Assembly (NCBI GenBank): GCA_029260135.1
Contig: JAJDDV010000044.1
Coordinates: 1-38,135, forward strand
Direction of reading: 5' to 3'
Length of the DNA: 38,135 nt
Source of the DNA: Phycisphaerae bacterium
GTDB lineage: Bacteria > Planctomycetota > Phycisphaerae > UBA1845
Below, piece after piece: positions 1-7,898 of this stretch. A model generated the notes under the pieces. That model saw nothing but the letters and a program-made list of their open reading frames with translations, was not told where the DNA came from and did not search any database. The stretch's first letter is position 1, and each line of letters starts with the position of its first letter. Made by a program: the position numbers and the translations under genes.

Positions 1-177
1 GCCGGCGCGGCGGTCGCGGCGGTCGAGCTGGAAGCGATGTTCGCGCAGGGTATCCTGCATGGCGTTCCACAGGCGCTCGGCCTCGTCCGTACGGTCGGCG
101 CCGGAGAGCGTCGCGGCTGTGCGGTAGTCCGAGCGTCGTGGTCCGAGGCAGCCGGTGGTCAGGGTCAGGGCGAGCAC
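1..177 (-). CDS. Lipoprotein, N-terminal part (runs off the left edge; probable frameshift near its start)
   Basis: Read leftwards from 177, the frame gives a short hydrophobic stretch (VLALTLTTGC) ending in a lipobox with Cys at about residue 10. A charged segment rich in Arg, Asp and Glu follows and stays open to the window edge. This is the pattern of an exported, lipid-anchored protein. The only start in this frame near the signal is a GTG at 175-177, which would leave an unusually short signal without a positive n-region. A better start, an ATG at 224-226 with GAGG (231-234) 4 bases upstream, lies in another frame and supplies a basic n-region (MERPRRAMSPHRAAW). A one-base shift around 177-185 would join them into an ordinary lipoprotein signal. 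This could be a sequencing error or a real disruption. The mature function is unknown because most of the gene is outside the window. Confidence 0.55.
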   Translation of the reverse strand, partial: MLALTLTTGCLGPRRSDYRTAATLSGADRTDEAERLWNAMQDTLREHRFQLDRRDRRAG

Positions 178-428
178 AAACCCATGCAGCGCGATGAGGT
201 GACATCGCGCGGCGTGGCCGTTCCATCTCGCCTCAGGAATTCGATGTAAAGTGGCGGATCGAATCGTGTTTCGGGCGTAGGAACCGTCTGTTGCGCGGTG
301 CGCCTGGTTCTGCATTGGCCTGTCTCCAGTTACCGGCCGGGTCGCGACCGGGACGCGATCATAATGGCGGGCCTTGGGGGGTCAAGGACGTTGAAATCTT
401 CGGTTCGATGTGGTATCGTGGGCGCTCT

Positions 429-2375
429 ATGTATACAACGAAGATGGTCATGGCGCTGGCTGGGACCTTGTTGTTCTCGGCCGGCGCAGGCCGTGCAACG
501 GGGCAATCTCACACGTATCCACAGATCGAGTCCGAGCTTCTTGCGGCGGAGACGAATTATCCGTCTTTGTGCAAGCGGTATTTTCTCGGAACGACGGTTG
601 GCGGTCGGTCGATGTGGGCGCTGAGATTGAGTGACAACGTGGAGACTGAGGAGGACGAGCCGGAGTTTCGGTACATCTCGACGATGCACGGTGACGAAAT
701 CACCGGCGTCGAATTGTGTTTCTATCTGATCGACCATTTGACGACGAACTACGGCAGCGATCCGCGCTTGACCAACATCGTCGACTCGATCGAGATTTGG
801 ATTGTCCCGTGCATGAATCCCGACGGGTACGTGGCCGGGGTCCGCGGGAACGGGCACGGCGTCGACCTGAATCGGAGTTTCCCGGATCCCTATACGGACC
901 CGAGCAACACGGCCGCGGGTCGAGAACCGGAGGTTGCCGCGATCATGAACTTAGCGGCGGGGCGTTCGTTTACACTGGCCGCGAACTATCATGGTGGTGC
1001 GTTGCTGGTGAACTATCCGTTCGACAACAACCCTGGCGGATCGAGCGTTTATACGGCGTCGCCCGATGACGACGTGTTCATCTGGATCAGCGAGCAGTAC
1101 AGTCAGCACAACAACCCCATGTGGACGAGCAGTGGTTTCTATCATGGCATCACGAACGGTGCCGACTGGTATGCGATCTCCGGGGGGATGCAGGACTGGA
1201 GCTATCACTATCACGGAACGAACGAGGTCACGATTGAGGTCAGCACGACGAAGTCTCCGCCGCCGTCACAGATGCCTACGTACTGGTCTCAAAACCGGGA
1301 ATCGATGTTGTCGTATTTGGAAACGGTGTTGATCGGCGTTCGGGGTATCGTGACGGATGCGTATTCGGGAGCCCCGATCGCTGCGACGGTTCGTGTGACG
1401 GGGCGTGACCACGATGTGTTTACCGATCCGGATGTCGGTGATTATCACCGGATGCTGCTTCCGGGAGTTTATGAGCTCACGTTTGAAGGCGAGGCGTACG
1501 AGCCGGTTACGGTGAGCGGCGTTTCGGTGTCGAGCGGGGACGCGACGCGCGTCGATGTTGCGTTGTGGCAAACTCGTGTGATTCAACCCGGCGGCGATGT
1601 CTTGCCCGTAGGGCAGCAGACCATGATCCGATGGTCAGGCAATCCGAGCCGTCAGTTTCAGGTTCAGTACACGGAGAACGCGGATCAGATCAGTAGCGTG
1701 CAAGACGGGTTTGAAAGCGGGTCGCTCGATCCGGCGTACAGTACGGGCGGTCACGCTGGATGGAGCGTCACGGGATCGGATCAATACGCTGGAACGTACG
1801 CTGGACGGGCGGGCGGTATCACGCACAGCCAGGTCACGTGGATGAGTCGAGCGGTGACGGCTGAGTCGCTGCGGTTCTGGTACAAGGTCAGTTCGGAGTC
1901 AGGCTGGGATTTCTTCAACTTTTACATCGACGGAAGCCGGAAGCTCCATGTGTCTGGCTCGGGCGGGTGGACGGAGTATTTCACGACACTGACACCCGGA
2001 TCGCACACGCTGCAGTGGGAATACACCAAGGATGGTTCGATGTCGAGCGGATCCGACACGGCATGGATCGACGAAGTGGAGTTGTCCACGGACGGCACGG
2101 TTTGGATGGACATCGTTCCGTTGACGAGTGTGGGAGCGACGTCGGTTCCGTGGACGCCCACGCTGGAGAGCGGGAATTGCAAAGTTCGTGTCCGGTCGTA
2201 TGACGGATCGGGCGGGTATGGGCCATGGGTCCAGAGCCGTGTTTTTGCGGTTGGTGAGCCGCCGCCGATTCCGACGCTGTCGGAGGTGGGTGTGCTCGTG
2301 CTGTCGGTATTGCTGGTGGTGTGCGCGGCGGTTGTTCTTCGTGGCCGTCGGGGAATCCTGTCGAGAGGTGAATGA
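429..2375 (+). CDS. Secreted M14 zinc carboxypeptidase with C-terminal sandwich domains and IPTL-type sorting tail
   Basis: An exported metallo-carboxypeptidase of about 648 residues, expected to remove C-terminal residues from peptides outside the cytoplasm. The ATG at 429 is preferred because it opens a signal peptide (MYTTKMVMALAGTLLF). In-frame starts at 408 and 291 are possible but add non-signal sequence. The M14 domain spans roughly residues 28-300. H87 and E90 (HGDE) and H188 (NYHGG) match the three zinc ligands, NR at 148-149 matches the substrate-carboxylate site, and E270 (TIEVS) matches the catalytic Glu. Next comes a carboxypeptidase-regulatory-like beta-sandwich at about 303-380. 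A larger region at about 387-590 resembles MAM or choice-of-anchor folds. The end (PIPTLSEVG, a hydrophobic helix, then RGRRG) is an IPTL-CTERM-like sorting signal, implying surface anchoring or processing. The stop overlaps the next gene, so the two are probably cotranscribed. Confidence 0.9.
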   Translation: MYTTKMVMALAGTLLFSAGAGRATGQSHTYPQIESELLAAETNYPSLCKRYFLGTTVGGRSMWALRLSDNVETEEDEPEFRYISTMHGDEITGVELCFYLIDHLTTNYGSDPRLTNIVDSIEIWIVPCMNPDGYVAGVRGNGHGVDLNRSFPDPYTDPSNTAAGREPEVAAIMNLAAGRSFTLAANYHGGALLVNYPFDNNPGGSSVYTASPDDDVFIWISEQYSQHNNPMWTSSGFYHGITNGADWYAISGGMQDWSYHYHGTNEVTIEVSTTKSPPPSQMPTYWSQNRESMLSYLETVLIGVRGIVTDAYSGAPIAATVRVTGRDHDVFTDPDVGDYHRMLLPGVYELTFEGEAYEPVTVSGVSVSSGDATRVDVALWQTRVIQPGGDVLPVGQQTMIRWSGNPSRQFQVQYTENADQISSVQDGFESGSLDPAYSTGGHAGWSVTGSDQYAGTYAGRAGGITHSQVTWMSRAVTAESLRFWYKVSSESGWDFFNFYIDGSRKLHVSGSGGWTEYFTTLTPGSHTLQWEYTKDGSMSSGSDTAWIDEVELSTDGTVWMDIVPLTSVGATSVPWTPTLESGNCKVRVRSYDGSGGYGPWVQSRVFAVGEPPPIPTLSEVGVLVLSVLLVVCAAVVLRGRRGILSRGE

Positions 2376-3280
2376 TGGTGGATCAACGAGGATTCGGGTT
2401 TCTCTTGGGTGTGACGCTGGGTGCGTGCTCGCTCGTGGCGGCGAGCGACGAACCGGACATCCATGCGGCGGCCTCCGCAGGCGATGTGCAGCGTGTCGCA
2501 GCGTTGCTGGCCGAGTCGCCGGAACTGATTGCCGCGCGTGACAAGGAGAAGAAAACGCCGCTGCATCACGCGGTCAAACGGCTCCAGATTGGGGTCGTGA
2601 AGCACCTGTTGGATCGCGGCGCAGACATTGGCGAGAGCGATATTCGTAGTGGGTCGGTGCTGCACCTGGTGATGCAAGCGAATTCGGAGTCCTCGGATGG
2701 CGAAAAGCGTCGTACCGTCTTGACGGAGTTGTTGATCCGAAATGGAGCTGACGTCAATGCGAGAGATTTCCTTCGCAAGACGCCCTTGCACCTCGCGGCG
2801 ATTCGCGGGCGCGAACAAGTGCTGGACCTTCTGTACGATGCAGGTGCCGAGATCAAGGTGGTCGACGGATGGGGGCACACGCCGTTGCACGACGCCGCAC
2901 TGTTCAATCACAAGGCGGTGATCACGTGGATGCTCAAGAAGAAAGCCGACGTTCACGCGAAGAGCGGCAAGGGGGATACGCCCTTGCACTCGGCGGCTCG
3001 TCGGTTTCGTAAGGAGGCGACGAGACTACTTCTCACGGCCGGGGCAGACGCGAACGCCCCCAACGATCGGGGGCATACGCCGCTGCACTTGACGACGATC
3101 GCCGGACCTACTGAGACGGAAGTTGATGCGCTGATGGCGGTCGTCGCGGAGCAACTCCTCACGGCGGGAGCGGACGCTAACGCCACCGATGGTAAGGGAC
3201 GCACGCCACTTCATCTTGCCATCGAGCGACGTCGCACGAAAGTCGCCGCCGTGCTGCGGCGCCACGGGGGCAAGGAATAG
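2372..3280 (+). CDS. Exported ankyrin-repeat protein
   Basis: A protein of 302 residues. The start overlaps the stop of the carboxypeptidase gene by 4 bases (ATGATG, either ATG usable) and a GAGAGG-like ribosome site precedes it, so translation is likely coupled. The N-terminus (about residues 6-24, FGFLLGVTLGACSLVAAS) looks like a signal peptide. The rest is about seven ankyrin repeats with the usual TPLHxAA and LLxxGADxNA signatures, for example KTPLHLAAIRG, HTPLHDAALFN and DTPLHSAARRF. Ankyrin stacks bind proteins and have no catalytic function here. Pairing with a secreted peptidase suggests a periplasmic partner or inhibitor, but that is inference. The family assignment is secure; the role is unknown. 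Confidence 0.88.
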   Translation: MMVDQRGFGFLLGVTLGACSLVAASDEPDIHAAASAGDVQRVAALLAESPELIAARDKEKKTPLHHAVKRLQIGVVKHLLDRGADIGESDIRSGSVLHLVMQANSESSDGEKRRTVLTELLIRNGADVNARDFLRKTPLHLAAIRGREQVLDLLYDAGAEIKVVDGWGHTPLHDAALFNHKAVITWMLKKKADVHAKSGKGDTPLHSAARRFRKEATRLLLTAGADANAPNDRGHTPLHLTTIAGPTETEVDALMAVVAEQLLTAGADANATDGKGRTPLHLAIERRRTKVAAVLRRHGGKE

Positions 3281-3712
3281 GGGATCGTGAGGTCCCCGTA
3301 AGCGATCGGCCGGCAACGGAGCAGACGGTTGCCCTTCTCGTTTTTGGGGCGTAGCACGCGCGTATCGATGTTGCGGCAACGCCCAACTGCGGCACACCCA
3401 GCCCAGAGCACTTCTTTCTTATTAGGACCTTAACTGAAGTCCCCTCGCCGCCGAGCGGGACGGCGTGGGTGATCCCTGAGTGATTCTCAAGCTTCACTTT
3501 CCCGCTGTCATTGTGGCACGGCACATGCACGGGGGCTGTCCGTGGGCGCGTACGTCGTGCTGCGCCAGTAGTGCTTCGGCGCGCGCCATCGGAGGGGGAC
3601 CGGGCCAGAACGGCAGTTCCTCCGTGGGACATCAGGGGTTGCGCGTGCGTCACCTGCCGACGAGGTCGATCCAAGCGTCGGTTCCGTCGCCGCCGTGTCG
3701 GGGAACGAAGGG
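3281..3712. other. Intergenic region of about 430 bp without a convincing gene
   Basis: No frame here has a credible start, ribosome site and family resemblance. A minus-strand frame runs through the region (3177-3674) but overlaps the ankyrin gene and contains low-complexity Arg/Pro sequence. A short imperfect inverted repeat follows the ankyrin stop (GGGGA at 3280-3284 with TCCCC at 3293-3297); it is weak and lacks a T-run. The stretch probably carries the promoter of the redox cluster, but no clear -35/-10 pair could be picked by eye. Confidence 0.45.
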
Positions 3713-4306
3713 ATGAGAAGCTTCCGCAGCGAAGTCGGTTGTGCGCTAGCCGTCTTGATCGTTCTGTGCCTCGCCGTGACGTGTGTGCTCGCGTCGGCGG
3801 ATCTCGACGGCGACGTGGATTACACCGATCTTGTAGGATTCGTGTCCTGCCTGAACGGGCCTGGGCAGACTCCGGCGTCCGGGTGTACGGCGAGCGCGGA
3901 CCTTGACTCTGACGCAGACGTCGACCTCTTGGACTGTTCCGTTCTCCAAGCCACCTTCACGGGAAAGCGCGTGCGGGCGTTGATTCCCGAGAAACGTTAC
4001 ACGTTTGATCTGATCGCGATGCACGATCCGGAGTCCGACGGCTTCGACGGGGATTGTACCGGTTGCCATGTGGATCGGGTCGACGAAGTCGCACTGGACG
4101 GCGTGACGCCGACCGCCCATAGCAGGATGCTCAACGCGCTGGGGCGGGCGGATTGGCTTTGTGTCGCATGCCATCGAGGCGTTGATTTCGTGAATCAGTC
4201 CTCCGGCGGTTTACGCCAGCAGGTGAGCCTGGCGGAGAACGCGTGCGTGGAATGTCACAATCAGGATTCGTCGCCGGAGATTCCGCACTTTTTCGTGCGG
4301 CCTTAG
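3713..4306 (+). CDS. Exported three-haem cytochrome c with dockerin-like EF-hand N-terminus
   Basis: About 197 residues from the ATG at 3713; an in-frame GTG at 3695 is less likely because the ATG sits directly before the signal peptide. Residues 9-28 are a strongly hydrophobic signal. Residues 29-83 hold two Asp-rich loops (ADLDGDVDYTDL and ADLDSDADVDLLD) spaced as in the dockerin-like calcium-binding tails of planctomycete exported proteins. Three haem c motifs follow: CTGCH (115-119), CVACH (150-154) and CVECH (178-182). The protein should therefore carry three covalently bound haems in the periplasm. It lies 95 bp upstream of a Tat-exported molybdenum enzyme and its iron-sulfur subunit, so it is a good candidate electron donor or acceptor for that enzyme (inference from position). 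Combining a dockerin-like region with haem motifs in one chain is unusual. Confidence 0.85.
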   Translation: MRSFRSEVGCALAVLIVLCLAVTCVLASADLDGDVDYTDLVGFVSCLNGPGQTPASGCTASADLDSDADVDLLDCSVLQATFTGKRVRALIPEKRYTFDLIAMHDPESDGFDGDCTGCHVDRVDEVALDGVTPTAHSRMLNALGRADWLCVACHRGVDFVNQSSGGLRQQVSLAENACVECHNQDSSPEIPHFFVRP

Positions 4307-4401
4307 GGGATGCGAGAGTGGCGACGGCGTTCGGGGCCGGTTGGAACCGTTTGTCGAGTGTAAACGGATCATCAAGGGTGGTAGCCGCGAAGGGGATTCC
4401 C

Positions 4402-7332
4402 ATGCGACGAGACGGCGGTGCAACCAAGGGTTGGCTCGATTCGGGCGTGAGTCGGCGCGCGTTTCTCAAGACGACGGGCGCCTTGGCTGCGGTGGGGACG
4501 GCGAGCGTAGCTTTCTTTCGCGACGATCAAGCCCGGGCGGCGAACTTCGGTAACCCGGTGCTCGTCGAAACGGATCAAAACGTCGACATCAAGTACAGTG
4601 TGTGTCTTGCCTGTCACGGCGCCTGCGGAATTCGCTGCAAGATCGTCGATGGCGTGCTCGTCAAGATCGACGGCAACCCGTATCACCCGAACTGCCTCGA
4701 GCCGCATCTTCCGTACGACACGGACCCCGCGGTCGCGCGGCTTTCGCCGGCAAGAGTGTGCGCCAAAGGTCAGTCCGGGATTCAGGTGATCTACAACCCG
4801 CACCGGATCAAAGAACCGCTGAAACGCGTTGCGGGTACGCCGCGCGGCGGCGGGCAATGGGAGCCGATTCCCTGGTCGCAGGCGTTTGCCGAAATCGGTG
4901 CGCGTCTTTCGACGTTGCGTGATCTTCAAACGCCCGTCGACCCGACGGCCGTGGAGCTTGGTCCGATCGCGAACAAGGTCGTCTTCAGCGGCGGTCGCAA
5001 CGAGCACGGCCAGAAGGAGTTCACGGATCGGTTCTGGGGCAACAGTTTCGGGACGATCAACAAGCGGCATGACCACACGAGCATCTGCGAGACGAGCCAT
5101 CATGTGGGGTATGCGCTGGCGACGGGGAACGGCGCGTACGGCGTCAAGGCGATGACGAAGGGAAGTACGGATCTTCCGAACTGCGAGTTCGTCTTGTGGT
5201 TCGGCTCGGACCCGCTGGCGGCGAATTTTCCGTTCGTCGGGCAGGCGCGCAAGCTCGTTGAGATGCTGGATCGGGGCGGAAAGCTGGCGATGGTCGACCC
5301 GCGATTCAACGTGGCCGCGAGCAAGGCACAGTGGTGGCTTCCGGTCCTTCCGGGCGGTGACGCGGCGCTGGCACTGGCCATTGCGCGTCACATCATCGAC
5401 AACAACCTGTTCAATGCGGCCTTCCTACAGAGGCCTCATGACGCGGCAACGAACCCCGCGGGTGAGCTGAATACGACCGACGCGACGTTTCTGGTGAAGA
5501 TCGATGGGGCCGGGCACGCACGGGGCTATCTTCGGGCGGACGAAGCTGGAATAACCGGTGGAACCGCCGACGAGTTCGTTGTCTGGTCCGGTGGTGGCGC
5601 AGCGAAGTCCAACGTGGTGGATGCGGCCGAGTTGCTCCCGGGATCGCTGCGGGTCAATGGTATCGCGTGTAAAACCTCGTTTGAGTTGTACGCGGATCAG
5701 GCCCGGTCTCGGAGCATTTCGGACTGGTCGACGCTGTGTGGTATCGAAGCGGTGACGATCCAGCAGATCGCGGTGGAGTTGACGTCGCACGGGCGCAAGG
5801 CTTCGGTCGAACATTATCGCGGTCCGGTTCAGCACACGAACGGAACGTATACGTCGCTTTCCATCATTCATCTGAACACGCTGATCGGCAACTACAACTG
5901 GAAGGGGGGGCATGTCTTCGGCGGAAGCCACTGGCATGAGATGGGCGGGAAGACCGGAAACCGGTTCAGCCCGAAGACGGTCGTGAACGGCGTTTCTACG
6001 AGCGGTGTTCAGATCACGAGGGTGATGAGCCGGTACGAAGACTCGACCGAATACGCCAACAAACCCGTCGGGGCCAAGTATCCGGCGCAGCGTCCGTGGT
6101 TTCCGTTCGCCAACTACTTCAACTATCAAGAGGTCATCCCGAGTATCGAAGATGGCTATCCGTATTCCGCCGGTGCGTTGTTTCTCTATTGGAACGACGT
6201 TGCCTATGCCGCACCGGCAGGGCGTGCGGCTGTGGAACGCGTTCTGGCCGACGAAGCCAAGATTCCACTGATCGTCTCGGTCGACATTGAAATGGGCGAG
6301 ACGACTGTGTTTGCCGACTACATCCTTCCGGATACGACCTATCTGGAACGTTGGAGCACGCCACACGTAGGTTCCGCGATCAACACAGCGGTCAGCGGCG
6401 TGCGCCAACCGGTCGTCGGATCGTTCGACGAGCAGATGAACTATACGCCGTTTCTGCCGAACACGAAGACGATCGAGGACATTCTGATCGGTTTGGGGCA
6501 GGCGATGGGACTTCCGATGGACCTCGAGGACGAGGCGGGCAACCCGACGTCGCTGGCCAATACATGGTCGTGGCATCATCAGCTGATCAGTAACATCGCC
6601 GACGAAGGTAGCGGCGTACCGGGCGTCACGCCCGAGCAGCGCGTCAACTATGTCCTCGCTCGCGGCGGTCGATTCGAAGAGTACAGCGCGCTCTACGACG
6701 GATCGATGATGGCTCACCGATTCTCCGGGCGGTTTCACTTCTTTTCGGAACAACTCGGTCAGGCCCGTGACTCGATGACCGGCGAATACTTCGACGGTTT
6801 GGCCAAGTATGCGCCCATCGCCGATCTCCACGAGACGGAGATTGATGTTACGGATGGTGCGTATCCCTACTATCTCGTGACGTACAAACAGGCTTGGCAC
6901 AGTCAGGCGCGAACGGCGAGCAATCCGTGGTTGATGTCGATTCAACCGGAGAACTTCGTTGAAATGAGCTCGACCGATGCGATTCCTGTGGGCATACGAA
7001 CGGGTGACCGTGTACGCGTGACGTCGGCGTCGCACCCGCAGGGTTCGCTGGGTTATGCCTACGTTACGGAGGCGATTCGCCCGGGCGTCGTGGCCATCGC
7101 ACACAGTTTCGGGCATTGGGAGATGGCATCGAAGCCGTTCCAGGTGGGCGGGGTGGACTCTGATCATGATGCGTCACGGGCGGCGGGGATCGCGGCGAAC
7201 CCGATCATGCGAGCGGACCCGGTCAAGCCCAACGTGTCGCTGCAGGACAAGATCGGAGGCAGCGCGTCGTTCTCGAACACGCGTGTTCAGGTCACGAAGA
7301 TCTGGTCGAGGAGAAAGGAGCACAGAGGATGA
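4402..7332 (+). CDS. Tat-exported molybdopterin oxidoreductase, PsrA/PhsA/TtrA-like catalytic subunit
   Basis: About 976 residues from the ATG at 4402, which has AGGGG about 7 bases upstream and opens a twin-arginine signal (VSRRAFLKTTGALAA, RR at 18-19). Upstream in-frame starts reach back to 4243 but overlap the cytochrome gene and lack a signal. C68, C71, C75 and C120 match the N-terminal 4Fe-4S site of the DMSO-reductase superfamily. C229 (TSICETS) is the likely molybdenum ligand, as in the Cys-ligated sulfur-compound and oxyanion reductases. The C-terminus has the guanine-dinucleotide-binding domain and a SFGHWEM motif. Length and motifs suit polysulfide, thiosulfate or tetrathionate reductase-like enzymes; an arsenate/selenate-type role cannot be excluded. 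The stop overlaps the ferredoxin gene by 4 bases, so the two subunits probably form one complex. The substrate cannot be read from sequence alone. Confidence 0.87.
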   Translation: MRRDGGATKGWLDSGVSRRAFLKTTGALAAVGTASVAFFRDDQARAANFGNPVLVETDQNVDIKYSVCLACHGACGIRCKIVDGVLVKIDGNPYHPNCLEPHLPYDTDPAVARLSPARVCAKGQSGIQVIYNPHRIKEPLKRVAGTPRGGGQWEPIPWSQAFAEIGARLSTLRDLQTPVDPTAVELGPIANKVVFSGGRNEHGQKEFTDRFWGNSFGTINKRHDHTSICETSHHVGYALATGNGAYGVKAMTKGSTDLPNCEFVLWFGSDPLAANFPFVGQARKLVEMLDRGGKLAMVDPRFNVAASKAQWWLPVLPGGDAALALAIARHIIDNNLFNAAFLQRPHDAATNPAGELNTTDATFLVKIDGAGHARGYLRADEAGITGGTADEFVVWSGGGAAKSNVVDAAELLPGSLRVNGIACKTSFELYADQARSRSISDWSTLCGIEAVTIQQIAVELTSHGRKASVEHYRGPVQHTNGTYTSLSIIHLNTLIGNYNWKGGHVFGGSHWHEMGGKTGNRFSPKTVVNGVSTSGVQITRVMSRYEDSTEYANKPVGAKYPAQRPWFPFANYFNYQEVIPSIEDGYPYSAGALFLYWNDVAYAAPAGRAAVERVLADEAKIPLIVSVDIEMGETTVFADYILPDTTYLERWSTPHVGSAINTAVSGVRQPVVGSFDEQMNYTPFLPNTKTIEDILIGLGQAMGLPMDLEDEAGNPTSLANTWSWHHQLISNIADEGSGVPGVTPEQRVNYVLARGGRFEEYSALYDGSMMAHRFSGRFHFFSEQLGQARDSMTGEYFDGLAKYAPIADLHETEIDVTDGAYPYYLVTYKQAWHSQARTASNPWLMSIQPENFVEMSSTDAIPVGIRTGDRVRVTSASHPQGSLGYAYVTEAIRPGVVAIAHSFGHWEMASKPFQVGGVDSDHDASRAAGIAANPIMRADPVKPNVSLQDKIGGSASFSNTRVQVTKIWSRRKEHRG

Positions 7333-7856
7333 GCCAGGTGGGGTGGGTCATCAACGTCAACCGGTGCATCGGCTGTCGAAGCTGCTTTGTCGCGTGCAAG
7401 AGCGAGAACAACACGCCGTCGCGGACGGATTGGCGATTCGTCGTCGAGCGCGAGAAAGGGACGTATCCAACGCCGAAGCGCGAGTTTGTTTCGGTGGCGT
7501 GCAATCACTGCGACGAGCCGGCGTGCCTCAAATCGTGCCCGGTCGGTGCGATCCAGAAGCGTACTTCGGACGGCATCGTGCTGATCGACCAGGACGTTTG
7601 CGTTGGTTGCCGGTACTGCGTTTTTGCCTGTCCTTATGGGGCCACGCGTGTTGATACCGATAACGGAAAAGTCAGTAAGTGTACGATGTGCGTTCATCGG
7701 ATTGATGCGAGCCTATCGCCGGCGTGCTCGACGGCCTGCTTGACGGGGGCGATCGAGTTTGTGGCCGATTTTATCGGCGATACGGTAACGGCGCCGGACG
7801 GGTTCAACGACCCATCACTTACGCGTCCTAATATCGACTTTGTGTTACCGGAGTGA
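7329..7856 (+). CDS. Four-cluster 4Fe-4S ferredoxin subunit (PsrB/TtrB/NrfC-like)
   Basis: A protein of 175 residues that starts inside the stop of the molybdoenzyme gene (ATGA overlap). It has 16 cysteines in four groups: C13/C16/C19/C23, C58/C61/C66/C70, C91/C94/C97/C101 and C118/C121/C133/C137. This is the classic pattern of the electron-transfer beta subunit of DMSO-reductase-family enzymes. It lacks its own signal, consistent with export as a passenger of the Tat-carried catalytic subunit. Normally such a subunit passes electrons to or from a membrane NrfD/PsrC-type quinol protein. None follows here; the next gene is an SGNH hydrolase. The C-terminal 40 residues contain no further metal motif. 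Confidence 0.92.
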   Translation: MSQVGWVINVNRCIGCRSCFVACKSENNTPSRTDWRFVVEREKGTYPTPKREFVSVACNHCDEPACLKSCPVGAIQKRTSDGIVLIDQDVCVGCRYCVFACPYGATRVDTDNGKVSKCTMCVHRIDASLSPACSTACLTGAIEFVADFIGDTVTAPDGFNDPSLTRPNIDFVLPE

Positions 7857-7873
7857 ATCTTTTCATGTAGTGA

Positions 7874-7887
7874 ATCGGTCAACCGAT
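7874..7887. promoter_or_regulatory. 14-bp inverted repeat upstream of the SGNH hydrolase
   Basis: ATCGGT and ACCGAT form a perfect 6-base inverted repeat around a 2-base centre, in the 42-bp gap between the ferredoxin stop and the next ATG. The centre is too short for a good RNA hairpin, so a dimeric DNA-binding site is a possible reading. It could equally be chance in a short gap. Confidence 0.25.
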
Positions 7888-7898
7888 AAAGAGTCACT

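Noticed and set aside
37..249. 70-codon plus-strand frame at the left edge
   Set aside because: The opposite strand encodes a clear lipobox and charged lipoprotein N-terminus, which fits better.
1922..2989. 355-codon minus-strand frame across the peptidase/ankyrin junction
   Set aside because: It spans two real genes on the other strand; composition is Arg/His/Pro-rich with no motif.
3177..3674. 165-codon minus-strand frame in the 3281-3712 gap
   Set aside because: It overlaps the end of the ankyrin gene, is low-complexity at its start and shows no domain; at most a decayed remnant.
5425..7167. 580-codon open frame on the minus strand inside the molybdoenzyme gene
   Set aside because: It is antisense to a gene with clear motifs, Arg/His-rich, with no domain or ribosome site; high-GC coding bias explains it.
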